The position numbers and the translations under genes are program-made. DNA of 64,000 bases from Gaiellasilicea sp963761905 (GTDB taxonomy: Bacteria; Actinomycetota; Thermoleophilia; Gaiellales; Gaiellaceae), in contig CAVXIQ010000001.1 of the NCBI GenBank assembly GCA_963761905.1, positions 1 to 64,000 of the forward strand, given 5' to 3'. The notes beneath the pieces are model-generated. The model did no database searches, was not told where the DNA came from, and saw nothing but the letters and a program-made list of their open reading frames with translations. Position 1 is the first letter of the stretch; the number at the start of each line of letters is the position of its first letter. Of this stretch, positions 23,793-33,180 are shown piece by piece.

Positions 23793-26426
23793 TTGGCTGC
23801 CGTCTCGCCGCTCCCGACCACGAAGCTCCTCCCCCCACAGGTTCCGGCCTGGTCCGTCGCTCGCTCGCGGCTGGACGAGCTGCTGGATCGCGGAACCTCC
23901 TCGACCCTCACGCTCGTCTCGGCGCCACCCGGGTTCGGAAAGACGACGCTGCTCGCCGACTGGGCTGCGCGCCGCCAGTTGCAGGGCCCGGTCTGCTGGG
24001 TGGGGCTCGACGAGCACGACAACTCGCGCGCGCGGATCTGGCGGGCCGTCACGGCCGCGGTGGCGGAGCACGCGCCCGCGCACGGCGACGCTCGCGACTC
24101 GTCCGGCGCACGAGCGTCCGTCGATGCCGCGAACGTCCTGATCAATCGGATCGCCGAGCTCGACACGCCCGTCGTGCTGATCCTCGACGACGTGCATACC
24201 CTGGGCGAGCGCGCGACCCTCAGCGACATCGCTCACCTGATCAAGCATGCGCCGCCGCAGCTGCGCCTCGTTCTCGCGACAAGATCCGATCCCTCGATCC
24301 CGCTCGGCAGGTATCGGCTCTCGGGGCAGCTCGTCGAGATCAGGGCGGCCGAGCTCGCGATGACGCCGGACGAAACCCGCGAGCTGCTCGGCCCCGTCGC
24401 GGACGGGCTGTCCCAGGCGGAGATCGAAGCCCTGTGCCAGCGAACCGACGGTTGGGCGGCGGCGCTCCGCCTGGCCGCGATCTCGCTCGAATCGATCGAG
24501 GATCCGCATCGCTTCGTCGCGGAGTTCGCAGCCGACGACCGTGCGATCTCCGACTATCTGCTGAACGAGGTGCTCGACCAGCAGCCCGACGAGCTGCGGA
24601 CGTTCCTGCTCCAGACGTCCCTCCCCGACCGCTTCACGGTCGAGCTAGCCACCGACCTGACGGGTCGCAGCGATGCAGGGCTCGTTCTCGCCGATCTCGA
24701 CCGGCGCAACCTCTTTCTCCACCGCAACGGCCGGGAGGACGCCACCTACCGCTACCACTCGTTCTTCCGCACCTTCCTGCGGGCCGAGCTCATGCTCGAG
24801 CGGCCGGACGAGATCCGAGGGCTGCATCGGATCGTCGCGTCGTCGTCCGCCGGTCGCGGCACGGTCACCGAGCGAATCGAGCACGCGATCGGGGCGCGGG
24901 ACTGGCCGTTGACGGCCTCGGCGGCCACCGATGCGTGGCCTCAGCTCACGCTGCTCGAGCCGCCCGGAACGATCGGCAAGCTGATGCGGACCGTTCCGCC
25001 CGCCGTGCGCCGGAGACACGCGACGCTCGCGTTGCTGGACGCGATCGACCTGGTTCAGCGCGGCGAGCTCGACGAGGGCCGCACGCGTCTGGACGAGGCC
25101 GCGCGCGCCCCGTCCGACCCCGCGGCGTCGCTGCTCGCGCTCGGCCTGATGGCGGTCGCGCGCGTCGAGGGCGACATGGAGGAGCTCGAGCAGCGCTCGC
25201 GCGAGCTTCTCGAGCACGGCGCGACCACGCCGCGCGCAGGCCGGTCCGCCCGTCGCGCGCTGCGCGCAACCGCACTCTCGCAACTCGGTACGTCCCTGCT
25301 CGCGCGGGGCGCAGTCGAGCTCGCGGAGCCTCAACTCGAGGAGGCGATCGAGCTGGCGCTGGCGGAGTCCGCGCACTTCGCCTACCTGAACGGCATCAGC
25401 CAGCTTGCGCTCCTCCAGGCGGTCCGCGGCCGGCTGACTCGCTCCGCGGAGCTCGCGACGGAGGCCCTCGAGTTCGCCTCGCGTCACGGGTGGTTCGATC
25501 TCCTCCAGACGATCGGCGCCCACCTCGCGCTCGGCTGGGCGCATTTCCATTGGGACGACCTCTTCGCGGCCGACGCCCACTTCGAGCAGGCCGGTGTCGC
25601 GGCACGCGTCACGGGCGATCGCTCATCCCGAGCGGTCGCGGTTCTGTTGAGGGCGAGCTGCCTCGCCGCGGAAGGCCCGGTGGGTGCCGCGCAAGGACTT
25701 CGCCAGCTGCGCTCGGCGCTCGGCGAGCTCGACGGAGCCGGCGTTCCCGCCTATCTGGAGGGGAAGTTCCGGGCTGCCGTCCCGAGCCTCCTTGCCGAGC
25801 GTGGCGACGGCGCCGAGGCCGAGGCGCTGCTCGGCCGCCAGAGCGAGCAGTTCGTCGAGCTGCACCTCCTCCGCGCGAAGCTCGCGCTCGCGGCCGGGAA
25901 CGCCGAGCTCGCCCGGTCGGCGACGGGAGCCGGGATCGACCTCCTCGGCCCGGACTCCTGCTACTCCGCTCGGATCGAGCTCTGGTTCCTGGACGGGCTG
26001 GTGCGGCGTGAGCTGCGCGAGCGGTCGGAGTCCCGGCACTCGCTCGAGCGCGCGCTGGAGCTGGCCGCACCCGACCACTATCGGCGCGTGTTCGTGGGCC
26101 TCGGCCCCGCCGCGCGCCTCGCCCTGGTCGAGCTCGTGCGCTCTGGCACCGCTCATCGCTCGTTCGTCGCCGAGTTGATCTCGGCCTTCGATCAGCGAGC
26201 CCCGGAAGTGACGATCACGCACGTCCAGCTCCTCGAGCCCTTGAGCGAGCGCGAGAAGGCGATCCTGCGGTACCTCCCGACGATGATGTCGAACCTCGAG
26301 ATCGCGGGCGAGCTCTATCTCTCGATCAACACGGTCAAGACGCACCTCCGCCACGTCTACCGCAAGCTCGGCGTCAGCAGGCGCCGGGACGCGGTCGAGC
26401 GGGCGCGGCAGCTCTCGCTGCTCTAA
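23793..26426 (+). CDS. LAL-type (MalT-like) LuxR transcriptional regulator
   Basis: This 877-residue ATP-dependent LuxR regulator has the MalT/LAL layout. An NTPase domain carries Walker A APPGFGKT (residues 44-51) and Walker B VLILDDVH (about 130). A long TPR-like sensor region spans about 400-800, and a C-terminal LuxR helix-turn-helix starts at LSEREKAILRYL (about 815). Such proteins form multimers on ATP and inducer binding and activate transcription by contacting direct repeats. It starts at TTG 23793, supported by GAGG upstream. Its promoter carries the GGGTGA motif, and MalT itself reads a GGAKGA-type core, so this is the best candidate regulator of the whole motif family. The inducer is unknown. 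Confidence 0.88.
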   Translation: MAAVSPLPTTKLLPPQVPAWSVARSRLDELLDRGTSSTLTLVSAPPGFGKTTLLADWAARRQLQGPVCWVGLDEHDNSRARIWRAVTAAVAEHAPAHGDARDSSGARASVDAANVLINRIAELDTPVVLILDDVHTLGERATLSDIAHLIKHAPPQLRLVLATRSDPSIPLGRYRLSGQLVEIRAAELAMTPDETRELLGPVADGLSQAEIEALCQRTDGWAAALRLAAISLESIEDPHRFVAEFAADDRAISDYLLNEVLDQQPDELRTFLLQTSLPDRFTVELATDLTGRSDAGLVLADLDRRNLFLHRNGREDATYRYHSFFRTFLRAELMLERPDEIRGLHRIVASSSAGRGTVTERIEHAIGARDWPLTASAATDAWPQLTLLEPPGTIGKLMRTVPPAVRRRHATLALLDAIDLVQRGELDEGRTRLDEAARAPSDPAASLLALGLMAVARVEGDMEELEQRSRELLEHGATTPRAGRSARRALRATALSQLGTSLLARGAVELAEPQLEEAIELALAESAHFAYLNGISQLALLQAVRGRLTRSAELATEALEFASRHGWFDLLQTIGAHLALGWAHFHWDDLFAADAHFEQAGVAARVTGDRSSRAVAVLLRASCLAAEGPVGAAQGLRQLRSALGELDGAGVPAYLEGKFRAAVPSLLAERGDGAEAEALLGRQSEQFVELHLLRAKLALAAGNAELARSATGAGIDLLGPDSCYSARIELWFLDGLVRRELRERSESRHSLERALELAAPDHYRRVFVGLGPAARLALVELVRSGTAHRSFVAELISAFDQRAPEVTITHVQLLEPLSEREKAILRYLPTMMSNLEIAGELYLSINTVKTHLRHVYRKLGVSRRRDAVERARQLSLL

Positions 26427-26472
26427 GAAGAGGCGGGCAGGCGAACCACCTGCGTCCGTCGAACTGGCCTTC

Positions 26473-26913
26473 GTGGCGGACCGGACAGGAAGAATCGAAG
26501 ACCGCTTGGAGCGTGCCTTCACGCGCAGGCCCACGATCCGCACCGCCGGGGTGCTGATCGTCGTCGCGACCCTGCTGACGGTCGTGATCTCCGGCGCGTT
26601 GATGCGCCTGTTCGATCGCGCCGAGTTCCCCAGCATCTGGCTCGGGATGTGGTGGGCGCTCCAGACGGTGACGACGGTCGGCTACGGCGACGTCGTCCCG
26701 GAGCGCCTTTCCGGCCGGATCGTGGCGCTCGCCGTGATGCTGCAGGGCATCGCCTTCCTCTCGGTCATGACCGCGGTGATCACGTCGAGCTTCATGGAGC
26801 GAGCCAGAAAGAGGAGCGGGGCCGACGAGAGCCACACGATGACCCACGCGGCGCTCGCCGACGTGGCGGAACGACTCGAGCGGATCGAGCGCTCGCTCCA
26901 ATCACGGCTCTAG
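26473..26913 (+). CDS. Two-helix potassium channel
   Basis: This 146-residue ion channel has two membrane helices (about residues 24-45 and 84-106) around a pore loop with the selectivity filter TTVGYGD (67-73), diagnostic for K+. There is no voltage sensor and no RCK/TrkA_N domain. The C-terminal 40 residues form an amphipathic helix (ADVAERLERIERSLQ) that could make a tetramerising coiled coil. It starts 46 bases after the LAL regulator gene and may be read through from it, although I find no regulon motif directly in front. GTG 26473 is the first start in frame. Confidence 0.85.
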   Translation: MADRTGRIEDRLERAFTRRPTIRTAGVLIVVATLLTVVISGALMRLFDRAEFPSIWLGMWWALQTVTTVGYGDVVPERLSGRIVALAVMLQGIAFLSVMTAVITSSFMERARKRSGADESHTMTHAALADVAERLERIERSLQSRL

Positions 26914-26920
26914 TAGGAGG

Positions 26921-28453
26921 CTAGAGCGGCGCGGCCCAGTCGAGAGGCACGTCGGCGCCTCCTTCGGTCGTGATTCGCGCTCCGAAGTCGAGGAACAGCG
27001 GATGGGGCACGTGCTTTCCGGCGACAAGCGCCTCACCCTGGCGGAAACCTGTCGCCTGCTCGAGAAACGAGCTCGGGACGGCGGAGAAGACATGCTCCAG
27101 GCGTCCGAGATCGGCGCTCGAGTTCATCCGCAGGAGCACGAGGTTGTCGCATTGCGAGAGCACCTGCTCGTGAATCTGCTGCGGTCTCTGGGTCGAGAGG
27201 AGGAGATAGAGCCCGTACTTGCGCCCTTCGGCTGCGATCCGAGCGAGGTGGTCGAGCGCCAGCGCGCCGAGAGGGTTGTCGGCACGAGGCGGGCAGAGGT
27301 TGTGCGCCTCGTCGACCACCACGAGCAGCGGCTCGCGCAGCGTCCGCCGCGACCAGAGCCGGTCGAGGATCGACGCGGCAAGCAGGCTTCGCTGCTCGAG
27401 CCGCTCGACCGTGCCGAGATCGACCACGAGCGCGCGCCAGTCGTCGCGCGCGAGCTCGTCCAGGACGGGCGTCTCTCCGGGCCTCGGCCAGAGGCTCCAG
27501 TCGAGCAGGCCGAGGTTCCGGAACCGCGATCCGAGCCGACGGTCGATCGGGTCCTCCGAGGTCTCGAGCCGGGCGATCAGGTCGCCGACGGCCGCTCCCG
27601 CGAGCGACTCGGCAAAGAGCGAGAGGTAGCGGGCGTGCTCGACCGGCTCGCCCACCGGGTCGAGCTGGAGCGTCGCGGCCTGCACGTGGGCCGGGAGATC
27701 GGCGAAGCGGAGGGAGAGGCGCGAGCCGGCCGGGTTGTCCGAACGGAGGACCCGCACTTTGTGGGCGACCTCGCCGAACCGCTCCGCGAGCGCAGGATCG
27801 GCTCCCTCTCGTACCTCGCCGAGACCGACGAAGTCCGAGTTGAGGTCGAAGACGAGCAGCCGGAGCCGGGTCTCGAGGAGCAGCCGCTCGAGTAGGACGC
27901 CGAGCGCGTACGTCTTGCCCGAGCCGGACTGGCCGCAGAGGAAGGTGTGGCGCGAGAAGCCGCCCGCGTCGAGCCGGGCCGGTACTCCCTCGACCGCGGT
28001 CTCGCCGATCTCGAGTTGGGCGCGCGCGGGCGCCAGCCGGCCGAGCAGCGTGTCCACCTCGGCTGAGGTGGCGGGGCGCAGGTCTGCGTTGTGGAACGGC
28101 GATGCGCCTCCACCGAGGACGACGCCGGTGCCGGTCGTCATCCGCACGCTCGTGCTCGCTCGAACCGCCGTCGTCCGGTCGTCCGGGTCGCCACCGAGCT
28201 CGAGCTCGGGGCTTTGCCGCTCCTCGAGCGACCGCGTTGTGATCTGGCCGAGGAGCGTCCCGCCGTCCGTCTCGAGCGCCGCGTAGCCGCCGACCCGGAG
28301 GTCCGAGGCGATCGGCGCGTGGTAGACGAACCCGCGGCCGTCGAGCGAGGTCGCAAGCGGCAGGATCGCCGCCTCGAGTCGCAGGCGAAGCTCCCGATGG
28401 CGTTGGAGCTCGCGACCGACGTCGGCGGGATCGGAGGGGGGCTCGACCGTCAT
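26921..28453 (-). CDS. HerA-like (DUF87) ATPase
   Basis: This 510-residue P-loop ATPase of the HerA/FtsK superfamily (DUF87) has Walker A GQSGSGKT at residues 174-181, Walker B LLVVVDEAH at about 380, and LSTQRPQQI as sensor motif. An N-terminal beta-barrel-like region precedes it. Relatives are hexameric DNA translocases, some working with NurA nucleases or in defence systems. No nuclease gene is adjacent, so the role is open. It is alone on this strand: the convergent channel gene ends seven bases away and the next minus-strand unit lies upstream of its start. Confidence 0.83.
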   Translation of the reverse strand: MTVEPPSDPADVGRELQRHRELRLRLEAAILPLATSLDGRGFVYHAPIASDLRVGGYAALETDGGTLLGQITTRSLEERQSPELELGGDPDDRTTAVRASTSVRMTTGTGVVLGGGASPFHNADLRPATSAEVDTLLGRLAPARAQLEIGETAVEGVPARLDAGGFSRHTFLCGQSGSGKTYALGVLLERLLLETRLRLLVFDLNSDFVGLGEVREGADPALAERFGEVAHKVRVLRSDNPAGSRLSLRFADLPAHVQAATLQLDPVGEPVEHARYLSLFAESLAGAAVGDLIARLETSEDPIDRRLGSRFRNLGLLDWSLWPRPGETPVLDELARDDWRALVVDLGTVERLEQRSLLAASILDRLWSRRTLREPLLVVVDEAHNLCPPRADNPLGALALDHLARIAAEGRKYGLYLLLSTQRPQQIHEQVLSQCDNLVLLRMNSSADLGRLEHVFSAVPSSFLEQATGFRQGEALVAGKHVPHPLFLDFGARITTEGGADVPLDWAAPL

Positions 28454-28495
28454 AGGGAGATTCTTACCCTGTCGGCGGCGTCAGCAGAGCGGTTG

Positions 28496-29497
28496 CTAGT
28501 CCGTCGCGGAGGCGCGGGCGTAGATCGCAGCGAGCGCGAGGATGATCAGCCCGTAGAGGATCTGCCGGATCGCCTGCGAGGCGTTGACGATCGTGAGCAG
28601 CGAGTCGAGGACCGTGAGGATCAGGGCTCCGACGATCGTGCCGGCGTAGCCGCCGATCCCGCCGAAGATCGAGGTGCCGCCGATCACGACCGCGGCGACC
28701 GAGGGAAGGAGGAACGGCGCCGCGATCCCGAGGTCGGCGGCGTCGTTGAAGCCGACGAGCAGGATCCCCGCCCCCGCGCTCAGCATCCCGCAGAGGGCGT
28801 AGACCGTCAGCAGCACCTGCCACGTTCGGATCCCCGCCAGCCTGCACGCCTCCGGGTTGTCGCCGACGGCGTAGATCAGCCGCCCGATCCCGCTGTAGCG
28901 AAGCCCGAGGATGATCAACGCTGAGATCGGCACCCAGACGAGCAGGCCGTACGGGATGTAGGTCGCGAACCGCTCCGAGCCGAGCTTGACGACGAGGTCG
29001 GGTGCGGGCGCGAGGAAGCGTTGCTGGCTGTAGATCGTCAGCGCGCCGAGGGTCACGGTGCTGATCCCGAGGGTCATGATCAGCGGGTTGACGCGGAAGA
29101 TCGCGACGCCGATCCCGTTGACGAGGCCGATTCCGAGCCCCGCCGCGAGCGCGACGAGGATCGCGACCGCCGCGCCATGGGTAGCGAAGCTGGAGATCAT
29201 GAAGGCCGCGGTCGTCGCGGTCGTCGCGACGGAAAGGTCGACGCCGCCCGTGAGCATCACGAGCGTCTGACCGGCGGCCATCAGGCCGAGGATCGCCGCG
29301 TAGAGGAAGGTCGTCGAGACCTGCTTCGGGGTCAGGAAGGCCTGCCCGGACTGGAGCCGGTTGACGAGATCGGTGGCGATGAAGAGGGCGACGAAGACGA
29401 ACGCGAGGACGGCGACCGGGTTGTCCGCGATCAGGCGCTGGATCGAGCGGAGCCGGTCGGCGCCGCGCGGCTCGAGCGTCTCGGGAGCGCTCGTCAT
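28496..29497 (-). CDS. Sugar ABC transporter permease (RbsC-type), second copy
   Basis: This 333-residue inner-membrane permease of a ribose/inositol-type (CUT2) ABC importer has about nine helices. It carries the conserved GGVDLSV in the early loop and AGI...YSGIGRLIYAVGDNPEACRLAGI-type EAA-like loop elements. ATG 29497 overlaps the stop of the other permease as ATGA. With two different permeases, one double ATPase and one binding protein, the importer is probably heterodimeric in the membrane. It is the last gene of the transporter unit. Confidence 0.88.
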   Translation of the reverse strand: MTSAPETLEPRGADRLRSIQRLIADNPVAVLAFVFVALFIATDLVNRLQSGQAFLTPKQVSTTFLYAAILGLMAAGQTLVMLTGGVDLSVATTATTAAFMISSFATHGAAVAILVALAAGLGIGLVNGIGVAIFRVNPLIMTLGISTVTLGALTIYSQQRFLAPAPDLVVKLGSERFATYIPYGLLVWVPISALIILGLRYSGIGRLIYAVGDNPEACRLAGIRTWQVLLTVYALCGMLSAGAGILLVGFNDAADLGIAAPFLLPSVAAVVIGGTSIFGGIGGYAGTIVGALILTVLDSLLTIVNASQAIRQILYGLIILALAAIYARASATD

Positions 29498-30510
29498 GCT
29501 CGCCCCCGACCACGAAGCGCGAGCCCGCCGACCATGACGACGAGCACGATCAGCGTTCCCTGGATCACCTGCGCCCAGTTCTGGTCGACGCCCTTCAGGA
29601 CGAGGATCGTCTTCACGAGCGTCAGCACGAAGGCGGCGGCGATCGGCCCGATCAGCCCGCCGACGCCGCCCACGAGCGCCACTCCGCCGAGGACGACCGC
29701 GGCGACGCTGTTCAGCGTGTAGTACTGGCCGGAGAGCGCGTCGCCGATCCCGGAGGTCGCGGTCAGGGCGAGCCCGCCCATCGCCGCGAGGGCGCTCCCG
29801 AGCGCGTACGCGCCGATCCGCGTCCAGGCGACCGAGACCCCGGCGAGGAAGGAGGCGGGCCGGCTCGAGCCGATCGCGTAGATCGAGAGCCCGGGCTTCG
29901 TCCAGCGAAACGGCACCCAGAGGAGGACGACGAGCGCGATCACGATCACGCCCGTGGGCAGCCAGGGCGTGCCGGTGAAGCCGACGCCGAGCTTCGTGAT
30001 CTGCGGGGGAACGCCGCCGCCCGGGATCTCGAGCACCGCAAGCGCGGCTCCCGCCCAGACGAAGAGCATCGCGAGCGTGACGATGATGTCCGCGATCCGC
30101 GTGACCTGGATGATCAGCCCGGTGAGCGCGCCGGCCAGGGCGGCGCCCGCGATCAGGACGAGTGCGATCACGATCCCTCGCTCGAACGAGACGGGCTCGG
30201 CGGTCAGCGGATCCGAGAGCCAGTACTTGGCCGAGAGGACGTTGACGAGGCTCATCATCGAGCCGATCGAGAGGTCGATCCCGCCGGAGATGATCACGAC
30301 GGCCTGCGCCATCGCCGCGAACGCGAAGGGCATCGCGTCGATCACGAGCGACTGGACGTCGAACTCGCCCCAGTTCGCCGGGATCGTGCTCCAGTAGACG
30401 AAGAGCGCGGCGAGGAGGACGTAGATCCCGGCCGTCCATCCGTGCCGGCGGGCATGGCGGGCGAACGAGGGCCCGCGGGCGGGGCGTGGCTCGGCGGCGG
30501 CGGTGCTCAG
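29494..30510 (-). CDS. Sugar ABC transporter permease (RbsC-type), probable CTG start
   Basis: The product is about 338 residues, with GGIDLSIGS in the conserved loop and eight to nine helices. The first usual start codon is GTG 30345, which would remove the first membrane helix (GIYVLLAALFVYW) and leave only 283 residues. The frame stays open upstream to CTG 30510, which overlaps the TGA of the ATPase gene (CTGA), the same coupling geometry used by the other genes of this unit. I therefore place the start there. An ATG lost to error is also possible. It pairs with the other permease to form the membrane channel. Confidence 0.8.
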   Translation of the reverse strand: MSTAAAEPRPARGPSFARHARRHGWTAGIYVLLAALFVYWSTIPANWGEFDVQSLVIDAMPFAFAAMAQAVVIISGGIDLSIGSMMSLVNVLSAKYWLSDPLTAEPVSFERGIVIALVLIAGAALAGALTGLIIQVTRIADIIVTLAMLFVWAGAALAVLEIPGGGVPPQITKLGVGFTGTPWLPTGVIVIALVVLLWVPFRWTKPGLSIYAIGSSRPASFLAGVSVAWTRIGAYALGSALAAMGGLALTATSGIGDALSGQYYTLNSVAAVVLGGVALVGGVGGLIGPIAAAFVLTLVKTILVLKGVDQNWAQVIQGTLIVLVVMVGGLALRGRGRA

Positions 30511-31997
30511 GCCGCGCCCACCGCCTCGCGCTCCAGCCCGTGCATCGCCTTCAGGAGGGTCGCCTCGTCGGCGGTGGGGCCGTCCACCTCGGCGGTGACG
30601 GAGCCGCCGTAGAGGCAGATCGCCCGGTCGCAGACGAGCGGGATCTCGGCGAGCTCGCTCGTGAAGAGGAGCACGGCCGCGCCCTCGCCGGCGAGACGGT
30701 GGAGGAGGGCGTAGATCTGCCGCTTCGTCCCGACGTCGATCCCGCGCGTCGGGTCGAAGCAGAGCAGGGTCTCGAAGCCGTTGGCGAGCCAGCGCGCGAT
30801 CGTCACCTTTTGCTGGTTGCCGCCCGAGAGGCGGCGCACTTGCCGCTGGGCCCGCGTGTCGATCGAGAGGTCGTCGATCGCGCTCGCGATCCGGCGGCGC
30901 TCGGCGGGGATCGCGACCGGCCCCCAGCGCCGTGGGTTGTTGAAGCGCGGCACGGCGATGTTCTCGCCGATCGAGCGCTGGGGGAGGAGCGCCTGGAGTC
31001 GGTCGGCCGGGACGAGGACGACGCCGGCCCGGATCGCGTCGTAGGGGTGGCGGGCGCGGAGCGGCTTCCCCTTCACGAGCACCTCGCCGCCGGTCGGGCG
31101 CCGCTGGCCGGAGAGCACCTCGAAGAGCGCGTCCTGCCCCTGCGCCTCGAGCGCGGCGACACCCAGGATCTCGCCGGGCCGGAGCTCGAAGCTGACGCCG
31201 CTGAGGGTCTCGTCGACCGCGAGGTCGCGCACCTCGAGCGCGGTCGGGACGTCGTCGGCGATCCGGATCGACTTGCGGGCGTGCGTGCCGGCCGCCTGGG
31301 CCGCCCGGGCGACCTCGGGGCCGAGCATGAACTCGACGATCTTCTCCTCGCCGCCCTCCTTCGGGACGAGCGTCCCGACGTCGCGCCCGTCCCGGAGCAC
31401 GGTCGCGTTGTCGCAGTGCGCGATCACCTCGCGCAGGCGGTGCGTGATGAAGAGCGAGGAGCGGCCGCGTTCCTTCTGCGCCGCCATCACGGCGAAGACG
31501 CGCTCGGCGAGGTCGGAGGGGAGCGCTGCCGTGATCTCGTCGAGGATCAGGAGCTGCGGGTCGCGCGCGAGCGCTCGGGCGAGGTCGAGCATCCGGAGCA
31601 GCGGCAGCGGCAGGTCGCCCGCCTGCTCGGTCAGGTCGATCTCGAGGTCGAGGTCGGAGAGGTGGCGCCGGACCTCCGAGATCGACGTGCTCGTGAGCCG
31701 GAAGTTCTGGGCGATCGTCAGATCGGGGACGAGCGCCGGGTCCTGGAAGACGGGAGCGAGCCCAACGCGCGCCGCCTTCGCCGGCGAGCCGATCCTGAGC
31801 TCCTTCCCGTTGACGGCGATGGTGCCACCGTCCGGGCGGATCACGCCGGTCAGCAGCTTCACGAGCGTGCTCTTGCCGGCGCCGTTCGCGCCGAGGAGCG
31901 CGTGGACCTCGCCCGGCTCGACGACGAGCGTGCCCGAGGCCAACGCGACGACCGGGCCGTAGCGCTTCGAGAGCTCGTGGGCGGCGAGCAGGCTCAT
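30507..31997 (-). CDS. Sugar ABC transporter ATP-binding protein (CUT2, double domain)
   Basis: This 496-residue protein has two fused ABC domains, as in RbsA/MglA. The first has Walker A GANGAGKS (about residues 36-43) and Walker B LLILDEITAAL. The second has a degenerate Walker A region but a good LSGGNQQKV signature and FDPTRGIDVGTK. This asymmetry is normal for CUT2 importers. Note that the first domain's signature segment reads LPLLRMLDLARAL, weaker than usual. The protein powers the two permeases encoded directly downstream. Confidence 0.9.
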   Translation of the reverse strand: MSLLAAHELSKRYGPVVALASGTLVVEPGEVHALLGANGAGKSTLVKLLTGVIRPDGGTIAVNGKELRIGSPAKAARVGLAPVFQDPALVPDLTIAQNFRLTSTSISEVRRHLSDLDLEIDLTEQAGDLPLPLLRMLDLARALARDPQLLILDEITAALPSDLAERVFAVMAAQKERGRSSLFITHRLREVIAHCDNATVLRDGRDVGTLVPKEGGEEKIVEFMLGPEVARAAQAAGTHARKSIRIADDVPTALEVRDLAVDETLSGVSFELRPGEILGVAALEAQGQDALFEVLSGQRRPTGGEVLVKGKPLRARHPYDAIRAGVVLVPADRLQALLPQRSIGENIAVPRFNNPRRWGPVAIPAERRRIASAIDDLSIDTRAQRQVRRLSGGNQQKVTIARWLANGFETLLCFDPTRGIDVGTKRQIYALLHRLAGEGAAVLLFTSELAEIPLVCDRAICLYGGSVTAEVDGPTADEATLLKAMHGLEREAVGAA

Positions 31998-32009
31998 CGG
32001 GAGAGGAGC

Positions 32010-32037
32010 GGGAGGGACGCCCGCAGGCGCCCCTCCC
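32010..32037 (-). terminator. Attenuator hairpin between binding-protein and ATPase genes
   Basis: GGGAGGGACGCC and GGCGCCCCTCCC pair over a four-base loop, with one G-U on the transcript. It lies in the 55-base gap after the binding-protein stop. Such partial terminators let the binding protein be made in excess over the membrane parts. Confidence 0.5.
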
Positions 32038-32052
32038 GGGTCGAGATCCTGC

Positions 32053-33099
32053 CTAGGGGCCCTTGCAGCCCACGAGCTGCGCGGCCGTGTACGTCGTCCA
32101 CGGCCTGATGAACAGCTGCGAGCTGTACGTCGGCGGCCGCTTCGGCGAGTAGTACTGCTTGATCGTCTTGGCGGACGTCTTCATGTCCCACACCTGCGGC
32201 GTGAGCTTGACCCACTTCTGAACCGTCCCGCCATCGAGCACCCGGATGGCCACGGCGGCACCCACGCCGCCGACAGTCGCCGGATTCGTGACCGCTGCGC
32301 CCACGAACTTCGGGTTCAGCGCGATCAGCTGCTTGAGGAAGCCGTTGTTATCGGCTCCGACGACCGGCACGTACGGCTTGCCCGCGGTCTTGAACGCGTT
32401 CACGACCACGTAGTCGATCCCCGACGTCCAGACGCCGTCCACCTGCACGCCAGAGTTGAGGATGTCCAGGATCTGCTTGCCAGCGGGCGCGAACGACCAG
32501 CCGGTGAAGGTCTGCTTGACGACCTTGATCCCCGGATATTTCTTGAGCGCCTGCCGGAAGCCGGTGTGGCGGTCGGTGTCGGCCGGCACTCCTGCGATTC
32601 CACGCATCTCGACGACGTTGCCCTTGCCGCCGAGCTGCTTGAACAGCCACGCAGCGCCGAGCCGTCCGTAGGCGACCTGGTCGTTCGTGACGTTGTAGGC
32701 ACTCGGTGCCGTCACGCGCTGGTCGAGCGAGACGACCTTGATCCCGCGGGCCGCAGCCTGCGCGATCGTGGCGTTGAGCGCGCTCGGGCTCGAGGGGTTG
32801 ATGATGATCGCGTTGGCGCCGGCGGAGATCAGGTTGCGGATGTCCGCGTTCTGCTCGGCCGGGCCGCCGTTCCGGTTGGCGACGATCACCTTCGAGACCT
32901 TGCCGCTCGAGAGCGCCTGCGCCTTGATCGCGCAGATCATCTCCTCGCGCCAGCCGTTGCCGACGAGCGTGTTCGAGACGCCCAACACGTACTTCGACTG
33001 ATTCGGGCTTGCGCCGGCCGTCCCGATCACCGCGACGACGGCGACGACGAGCGAGACGAGCAGCACTCCGAAGCGAACAACCATCCTGCGTTCCTTCAT
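32053..33099 (-). CDS. Periplasmic sugar-binding protein (RbsB/type I)
   Basis: This 348-residue exported substrate-binding protein belongs to the ribose/inositol class. ATG 33099 is chosen over the upstream in-frame GTG 33135 because AGGAGG lies directly before it and a signal peptide follows at once (basic start, hydrophobic core to residue 28, GTAGASPNQ). The fold-typical SNTLVGNGWREEM, INPSSPSALNATI and SLDQRVTAPSAY segments line the sugar site. The sugar is not known; the surrounding enzymes suggest a polyol or an oxidisable hexose. No lipobox is present. Confidence 0.88.
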   Translation of the reverse strand: MKERRMVVRFGVLLVSLVVAVVAVIGTAGASPNQSKYVLGVSNTLVGNGWREEMICAIKAQALSSGKVSKVIVANRNGGPAEQNADIRNLISAGANAIIINPSSPSALNATIAQAAARGIKVVSLDQRVTAPSAYNVTNDQVAYGRLGAAWLFKQLGGKGNVVEMRGIAGVPADTDRHTGFRQALKKYPGIKVVKQTFTGWSFAPAGKQILDILNSGVQVDGVWTSGIDYVVVNAFKTAGKPYVPVVGADNNGFLKQLIALNPKFVGAAVTNPATVGGVGAAVAIRVLDGGTVQKWVKLTPQVWDMKTSAKTIKQYYSPKRPPTYSSQLFIRPWTTYTAAQLVGCKGP

Positions 33100-33180
33100 C
33101 GAACCCTCCTGTTGAGTCGGTAATGGCGCCCTCAATCGATGGGCACCAGAAGCACGATCCGAAAAATCCCCCCGTCCAAC

